Shown here: piece after piece, positions 59,926 through 64,000 of the stretch | Layout: each line of letters starts with the position of its first letter | Numbering within the stretch: position 1 is the stretch's first letter | NCBI RefSeq assembly: GCF_018403265.1 | Contig: NZ_BOSI01000001.1 | Location: 620,001 to 684,000 of the forward strand | DNA length: 64,000 bases | DNA from: Paenibacillus sp. J31TS4 | GTDB taxonomy: Bacteria > Bacillota > Bacilli > Paenibacillales > NBRC-103111 | Reading direction: 5' to 3' | The notes under the pieces: generated by a model | Told to the model about the DNA's origin: nothing | Databases searched by the model: none | What the model saw: only the letters and a program-made list of their open reading frames with translations | Position numbers and translations under genes: made by a program

Positions 59926-60695
59926 ACGTCTATCACTCCGTAAGCCAAATTGTTGCCGGACGGGATGACCCGCGTAAAGCCAAGACGGTCAAATTCCTCG
60001 CTGTTGCGGTGTTCCTTAAGGACGACCGTGCGCCGGGCCGCCCGGACCGCGTTCGCGATCGTGTCCGAATGAATGGGATCCGGGTTCGCGAGCGCCCTAA
60101 GCGGCGTCATGGCTGAGGAATCGTGAACCGGCCGGCGAAACATCGGATCGAGGTAGACGACGTCCACGCTGTCGTCCGGCATGGCCGCCAAATAGGCGGC
60201 ATGATCCGCTCTCCGTACGGTCATCCGCCGCATCGCCCGGTCCAGCTCGGGAATGCCGGAGACATACGACCGCAGCCCTTCTTTAAGCAGCAGAGCGGGC
60301 ACTTCCTCGCTCTCGAGCGCCGTCACGGTCCCCCCTTCGCCTACGGCGACCGCGAACACGAGCGAGTCCGAAGCGAAGCCGGCCGTGCCGTCCAGAACCG
60401 TGTCGCCGGGACGAACGCCGGCCACCTCGATCAGATGGTCGTTCTCGCCCTTCAGCATCCTCTTGATGCGGACCTGGGCCATGCTGGGATGAAAAAAAAG
60501 AGGCGGCGCGTCTTCCTCGTGGTACCTTAGTCCCTCCTGATTGAGCAAAAGCACCCGCTTGTCGCCATAGCGCTGCATCAGCCGCCGCAGCGACTGACGC
60601 TCGCGCGGCACAAAACGCACGCCGGCTTCAGCCGCAATCCGGCGGGCTTCGGCTACCAGCGAACCGGGCGGGTCATAGGATGTCGTGACTAGCAT
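59922..60695 (-). CDS. RsmJ-like class I SAM methyltransferase
   Basis: 257-residue methyltransferase. SAM motif I is VLDGTAGFASDSLVFA, followed by ALESEEV and the catalytic-type VVYLDPMFRRP. The DPMF motif and layout match RsmJ (16S rRNA G1516 N2-methyltransferase) family; it is also commonly encoded beside mutL/miaA in Paenibacillaceae. ATG at 60695 follows AGGTGAACG; the 26 upstream codons have no family match. Coupled to miaA. Confidence 0.78.
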   Translation of the reverse strand: MLVTTSYDPPGSLVAEARRIAAEAGVRFVPRERQSLRRLMQRYGDKRVLLLNQEGLRYHEEDAPPLFFHPSMAQVRIKRMLKGENDHLIEVAGVRPGDTVLDGTAGFASDSLVFAVAVGEGGTVTALESEEVPALLLKEGLRSYVSGIPELDRAMRRMTVRRADHAAYLAAMPDDSVDVVYLDPMFRRPVHDSSAMTPLRALANPDPIHSDTIANAVRAARRTVVLKEHRNSEEFDRLGFTRVIPSGNNLAYGVIDV

Positions 60696-60776
60696 GGTTC
60701 GTTCACCTGTTTCTATCCGTCCTCTCGGTGCTTGCGTACGGCCAGTATACACGACGCTATTGCGCCGTGCCAAATT

Positions 60777-62921
60777 TTACATGACCCTCTTGAACATCTT
60801 CTCAAGCTCGTACGTCGAGAAGCTGACGAGGATCGGGCGGCCGTGCGGGCATGTGTAAGGGATCCGGCAGGCCGCAAGCCGGGAGAGCAGAGATTCGATC
60901 TCCGCCCGGGTCAGCTGCTGATTCGCTTTGATCGACGCTTTGCAGGAGCAGAGGGTGGAGGACTTCTCCCGGAGCTTGGCCAGATCGATCGGCTGGCGCT
61001 CCGTCAGCAGCCACTCGACCATCTCCTCGATGACCTGCTGCTCCTCTCCGTGCGGGAGCCAGTGCGGGTAAGCACGGACGAGGAAGCTGCCGCCCCCGAA
61101 GCTCTCCAGGTAGACGCCCGCCTGCTCCAGCAGCGGCAGCTTCTCCTTCAGCGCCTCCGCTTCGGCACTCGTGTAATCCAGCGTGAGCGGAACGAGCAGC
61201 TCCTGGCTTGCGTCCGCCGGCTGGCCGAATTTCTCATAATAATATTCGTAGTTGATCCGCTCGTGAGCGGCATGCTGATCGATCATGTAGAGTCCATCCT
61301 CGTTCTGCGCGAGGATGTACGTGCCGTGCAGCTGGCCGATCGGGGTCAGCTGCGGGAATGCGGGCAGCGCGGGCTCGGCCGCTCCGCCGGACGCCTGCGC
61401 CAGGAAGCGGCGCGTCTGCTCCGGCGACGGCAGCGCCGTGCGGCCGGCGTACGGCCGCTGTGCGGCACCGCCTGCCACTGGGGCGCCGCTCGCGCCCGGC
61501 GCGCGGCCCTCGCGCGGCTCCGCGTACGCCCGCTGCGCACTGCCTGCCACTGGGGCGCCGCTCGCGCCCGGCGCGCGGCCCTCGCGCGGCTCCGCGTACG
61601 CCCGCTGCGCACTGCCCATCGCCGGAGCGCCGCTCGCGCCCGGCGCGCGGCTATCGCGCGGCTCCGCGTACGCCCGCTGCGCGCTGCCTGTCGCCGGGGC
61701 GCCACCTGCGCCCGGCACGCGGCTTTCGCGCGGCTCCGCGTACGCCCGCTGCGCGCTGCCCGCCGCCGAAGCACCGCCAGCGCCCGGCACGCGGCCAGCG
61801 CCCGGCTCTGCGTACGGCTGCTGCGCAGGCTCCGGCGGCAGCACGGGTCTCCGCGCCTCGTCCGCGTCGTACCAAGCGAGCTGTTCGTGGACGGCCGCCT
61901 TTCTCTTCGGCTGGCTGCCCTGCGGGATCAGCACGGTTTGGCGAAGCGCCTCCCGGACCGTCTCCTCGGCAAGCTGCTGGAGATTGGCCTCCTTGCTGAA
62001 GCGAACCTCCAGCTTCGACGGATGCACGTTGACGTCAACGAGGCCAGGGTCCATCTCTACATGAAGGACGACCAGCGGGTACCGGTTGATCGGCAGCAGC
62101 GTGTGATACCCTTTGAGCACCGCCTGCGTCAAGCCGTAATGGCGGACATACCGGCCGTTGACGATGACGGAGATGCCGAGCCGATTCGAACGGGTGAGCT
62201 CCGGCTTGGAGATGTAGCCGTTCATCTTGTAGTCAGGGTCCTCGGCGGATATCGGAAGCATTTGCTTGGCTGCGGACGTGCCGTATACGGCCGCCACCAC
62301 CTGCAGCAAATCTCCGTTGCCCAGCGTCCTCAGCAAAAGATGCTCGTTGTGCGTAAGCGAGAACGCAATCTCCGGATGCGCCAGCGCGAGACGGTACAAG
62401 TAATCCGAGATGTGGCCGAGCTCCGTCTGAATGGTCTTGAGGTATTTCAGCCGGGCCGGTGTATTGTAGAACAGCTCGTCCACCCGAATATCCGTCCCCC
62501 GGGAAGCCGCGCTATCCCCGAAGCTCTTCTCCGTACCGCCTTCCAGAACCAGGCGGGAGCCGAGTCCCGATCCATCCGTCGACGTCGTGCACGTTACCTT
62601 GGCCACCGCGGCGATACTCGGCAGCGCCTCTCCCCGGAAGCCAAGCGTCGCTATGCGAAACAAATCCTTGCCGCTAGCGAGCTTGCTCGTCGCATGCCGC
62701 AGGAAAGCGGTTCGCAGATCGTCCCGTTCGATACCCGAGCCGTTGTCCGCCACCCGAATCGACTGAATGCCGCCTTCCTGCAGCTCGACGTCGATCCGGG
62801 TGCTGCCCGCGTCTATGCTGTTCTCCACCAGCTCCTTGACGACGGAGGAGGGTCTCTCCACCACTTCCCCCGCGGCGATCTGGTTGGCGATATGATCATC
62901 GAGGATGCGAATCGTAGCCAT
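60777..62921 (-). CDS. mutL: DNA mismatch repair protein MutL with repeat linker
   Basis: 714-residue mismatch repair protein. N-terminal GHKL ATPase (1–330: EVVERPSSVVKELVENSIDAG, DNGSGI, LGFRGEALPSIAAV, the RGTDIRV motif). C-terminal endonuclease domain (about 525–714) has the metal motif DQHAAHERINYEYYYE, CSCKASIKA and CPHGRP, so it is the nicking type found in species without MutH. Between them the linker has five imperfect 24-residue repeats (RAYAEPR…GAP). ATG follows AGGAAGGGAGAGACC. Transcribed after the S41 protease gene. Confidence 0.94.
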   Translation of the reverse strand: MATIRILDDHIANQIAAGEVVERPSSVVKELVENSIDAGSTRIDVELQEGGIQSIRVADNGSGIERDDLRTAFLRHATSKLASGKDLFRIATLGFRGEALPSIAAVAKVTCTTSTDGSGLGSRLVLEGGTEKSFGDSAASRGTDIRVDELFYNTPARLKYLKTIQTELGHISDYLYRLALAHPEIAFSLTHNEHLLLRTLGNGDLLQVVAAVYGTSAAKQMLPISAEDPDYKMNGYISKPELTRSNRLGISVIVNGRYVRHYGLTQAVLKGYHTLLPINRYPLVVLHVEMDPGLVDVNVHPSKLEVRFSKEANLQQLAEETVREALRQTVLIPQGSQPKRKAAVHEQLAWYDADEARRPVLPPEPAQQPYAEPGAGRVPGAGGASAAGSAQRAYAEPRESRVPGAGGAPATGSAQRAYAEPRDSRAPGASGAPAMGSAQRAYAEPREGRAPGASGAPVAGSAQRAYAEPREGRAPGASGAPVAGGAAQRPYAGRTALPSPEQTRRFLAQASGGAAEPALPAFPQLTPIGQLHGTYILAQNEDGLYMIDQHAAHERINYEYYYEKFGQPADASQELLVPLTLDYTSAEAEALKEKLPLLEQAGVYLESFGGGSFLVRAYPHWLPHGEEQQVIEEMVEWLLTERQPIDLAKLREKSSTLCSCKASIKANQQLTRAEIESLLSRLAACRIPYTCPHGRPILVSFSTYELEKMFKRVM
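61473..61832. repeat. 72-bp tandem repeat, five units, within mutL
   Basis: Units begin at 61473, 61545, 61617, 61689 and 61761; the first two are the same over nearly the whole 72 bases and the others drift. Each encodes 24 residues (ARYAEPRxGRAPGAxG-like, minus strand). GC-rich. The unit is a multiple of three, so gain or loss of copies keeps the mutL frame. Confidence 0.9.
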
Positions 62922-62974
62922 GGTCTCTCTCCCTTCCTGTCCTCTCTATCCGACTGATCCGTCTCCCATTGCCG

Positions 62975-64000
62975 CTAGCGGGGCAAGGACGCCTCCAGCG
63001 TCAGCTTGCCGCCGTCATCCGTCCACCGAAGTGCGGGAAACCGGTCCGCGAACGCCGACAGCTCGACCAGGGAGGTGCCCGCGATATTGATCAGCGTCTC
63101 TCCGGCCCGGAACCGCTCGGTCCGTCCCGCGGCCGTCACCTCGGCTGCCTGCTCCTGCTGCTGCCAGCTCACCGTACCGCCGATAAGCGCGGCGAGCACC
63201 CTCGTATGGACGTATACGCGGCCGTCCTCTCTTATGACCGGCACGATATCCTCTACCGGCTCCCCGTTCATGGTCAGCGCCATTCCCTGCTGATCAAGCC
63301 TCAGCACCGGCTCTCCCGCAAGCCGCAGAGCGGCTGCCAGCTGGGCGGCACCGCCGTCCACCTCGATGTCGGGCGCTAGGCCGATCCGGTTCACCTGGCG
63401 GTTCAGCGGGGTGTAGTATTCTTCCATCGTCACCTTGATCGCGCCGCCGCCGGACAGCTCGAACGTAGACTGCACGCTTCCCTTGCCGTAGGTGCGCATG
63501 CCAACAACCGTCGCTTTGCCGTAATCTTGCAGCGCCCCCGCCAGCACCTCCGAGGAGCTGGCGCTGTTCTCGTTCACGAGAACGACGACGGGGATCGCCT
63601 GCTCTTGTCCGCCGCTGATGAGCACCGGGTCGTCGCTGCCGTCCCGGTTTCTCGTATGAATCAGAATGCCGTCCTTGACGAACAGCTTGGCAATATTCTG
63701 AGCCGTCTCAAGAATCCCGCCGGGATTGTTCCTCAAATCCACGATGAGCGACTGGACGCCCCGCTCCTTCAGCGTCTTCAGCTCGGCCGCGAACGCCTCG
63801 TCGGCATCCGAGGTGAACGTATCGATCTTTAGGTAGCCGGTTTGGCCGAGCATCCGGCCGGTGACGGCCGGGATCTGGACCTTCCGAACGATAAGCGGCA
63901 CGTCCAGCCGGGCGCCGTCCCGTTCGACCGTGACGGTCACGCCCGCGTTCTCCCGCTTTGGGAACAGCGCGCTTAGCTCGGACGCCTTGCTGGAAGCGGC
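62975..64000 (-). CDS. S41 family C-terminal processing protease, partial at 5' end
   Basis: At least 341 residues; the frame is open past the window edge, so the N-terminus (signal/anchor and most of the PDZ domain) is missing. Visible: end of PDZ (VTVTVERDGARLDVPL), S41 catalytic domain with LIVDLRNNPGG, catalytic Ser in NENSASSSEVLAGAL and Lys in TYGKGSVQ, and a C-terminal copper-amine-oxidase-N-like domain (about 225–320; EDGRVYVHTRVLAALIGG). This combination is typical of secreted Paenibacillus CtpA-like proteases. It lies 53 nt upstream of mutL. Confidence 0.88.
   Translation of the reverse strand, partial: AASSKASELSALFPKRENAGVTVTVERDGARLDVPLIVRKVQIPAVTGRMLGQTGYLKIDTFTSDADEAFAAELKTLKERGVQSLIVDLRNNPGGILETAQNIAKLFVKDGILIHTRNRDGSDDPVLISGGQEQAIPVVVLVNENSASSSEVLAGALQDYGKATVVGMRTYGKGSVQSTFELSGGGAIKVTMEEYYTPLNRQVNRIGLAPDIEVDGGAAQLAAALRLAGEPVLRLDQQGMALTMNGEPVEDIVPVIREDGRVYVHTRVLAALIGGTVSWQQQEQAAEVTAAGRTERFRAGETLINIAGTSLVELSAFADRFPALRWTDDGGKLTLEASLPR

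Noticed and set aside
61473-61832. CRISPR-like repeat array
   Set aside because: Units are contiguous 72-bp repeats with no spacers and lie in the mutL frame, so this is a coding tandem repeat.
60732-62957. 741-codon plus-strand ORF opposite mutL
   Set aside because: Antisense of mutL; low complexity Arg/Ala repeats come from the 72-bp tandem repeat.

Overview
The window is a 64-kb chromosomal piece of an aerobic, spore-forming, single-membrane Firmicute, most likely of the Paenibacillaceae (Paenibacillus or Cohnella-like). The evidence is gene content and order: mutL–miaA–hfq … spoVK–hflX–ynbB–glnR–glnA as in Bacillus, SOS genes lexA/yneA, sporulation-related genes (spoVK, kapB), mrfAB, and a Tad pilus locus with no outer-membrane secretin. 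Base composition is fairly GC-rich, which creates many long antisense shadow ORFs. Most genes lie on the minus strand. No rRNA, tRNA or CRISPR array was seen.

Layout. 1–4.3 kb: small housekeeping and stress genes (TRIC channel, DUF2533, AIM24-like, KapB, thioredoxin, glutathione peroxidase). 4.4–14.3 kb: three different ABC-F translation factors (YkpA, YfmR, YfmM types) around a bd-type oxidase of the YthAB kind, an M42 aminopeptidase and an ASCH protein. 14.4–26.5 kb: a Tad/Flp pilus locus in which a Ser/Thr kinase fused to a degenerate ATPase lies upstream of the pilus genes and an FHA phosphopeptide reader closes the operon. 26.6–33.1 kb: DNA repair genes (nfo, an fpg-like gene, mrfB, mrfA) plus an ABC ATPase. 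33.6–36.2 kb: murA with an active-site Cys-to-Asp change, and rnz. 36.3–40.5 kb: divergent metH and mtnD. 40.7–44.5 kb: HAD phosphatase, ynzC, an SDR, and the divergent yneA/lexA SOS region with five LexA-type boxes. 44.7–49.1 kb: glnA, glnR, ynbB, hflX. 49.2–52.7 kb: spoVK cut in two by a ~2.5-kb element. 52.8–64 kb: GNAT, YdcF, hydrolase, lipoprotein cyclophilin, PBP1A, hfq, miaA, an RsmJ-like methyltransferase, mutL and an S41 protease that runs off the window.

The most striking feature is the spoVK interruption. Codons 1–183 lie at 52650–52102 and the last 136 codons at 49582–49172. Between them is a 2,519-bp block with a large serine recombinase, an 83-codon ORF and a YdjO-like zinc-binding protein. 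The two junctions share short identity in the same reading frame. Precise excision would restore a 319-residue SpoVK, the normal family length. This is the architecture of a skin-type intervening element that is removed in the mother cell during sporulation. I do not know of one described in spoVK.

Other points worth attention are the Asp117 MurA (predicted fosfomycin-insensitive), the kinase/FHA pair and a terminator-like hairpin controlling the Tad operon, a 72-bp tandem repeat in the mutL linker, and a likely CTG start in a DUF6483 gene.
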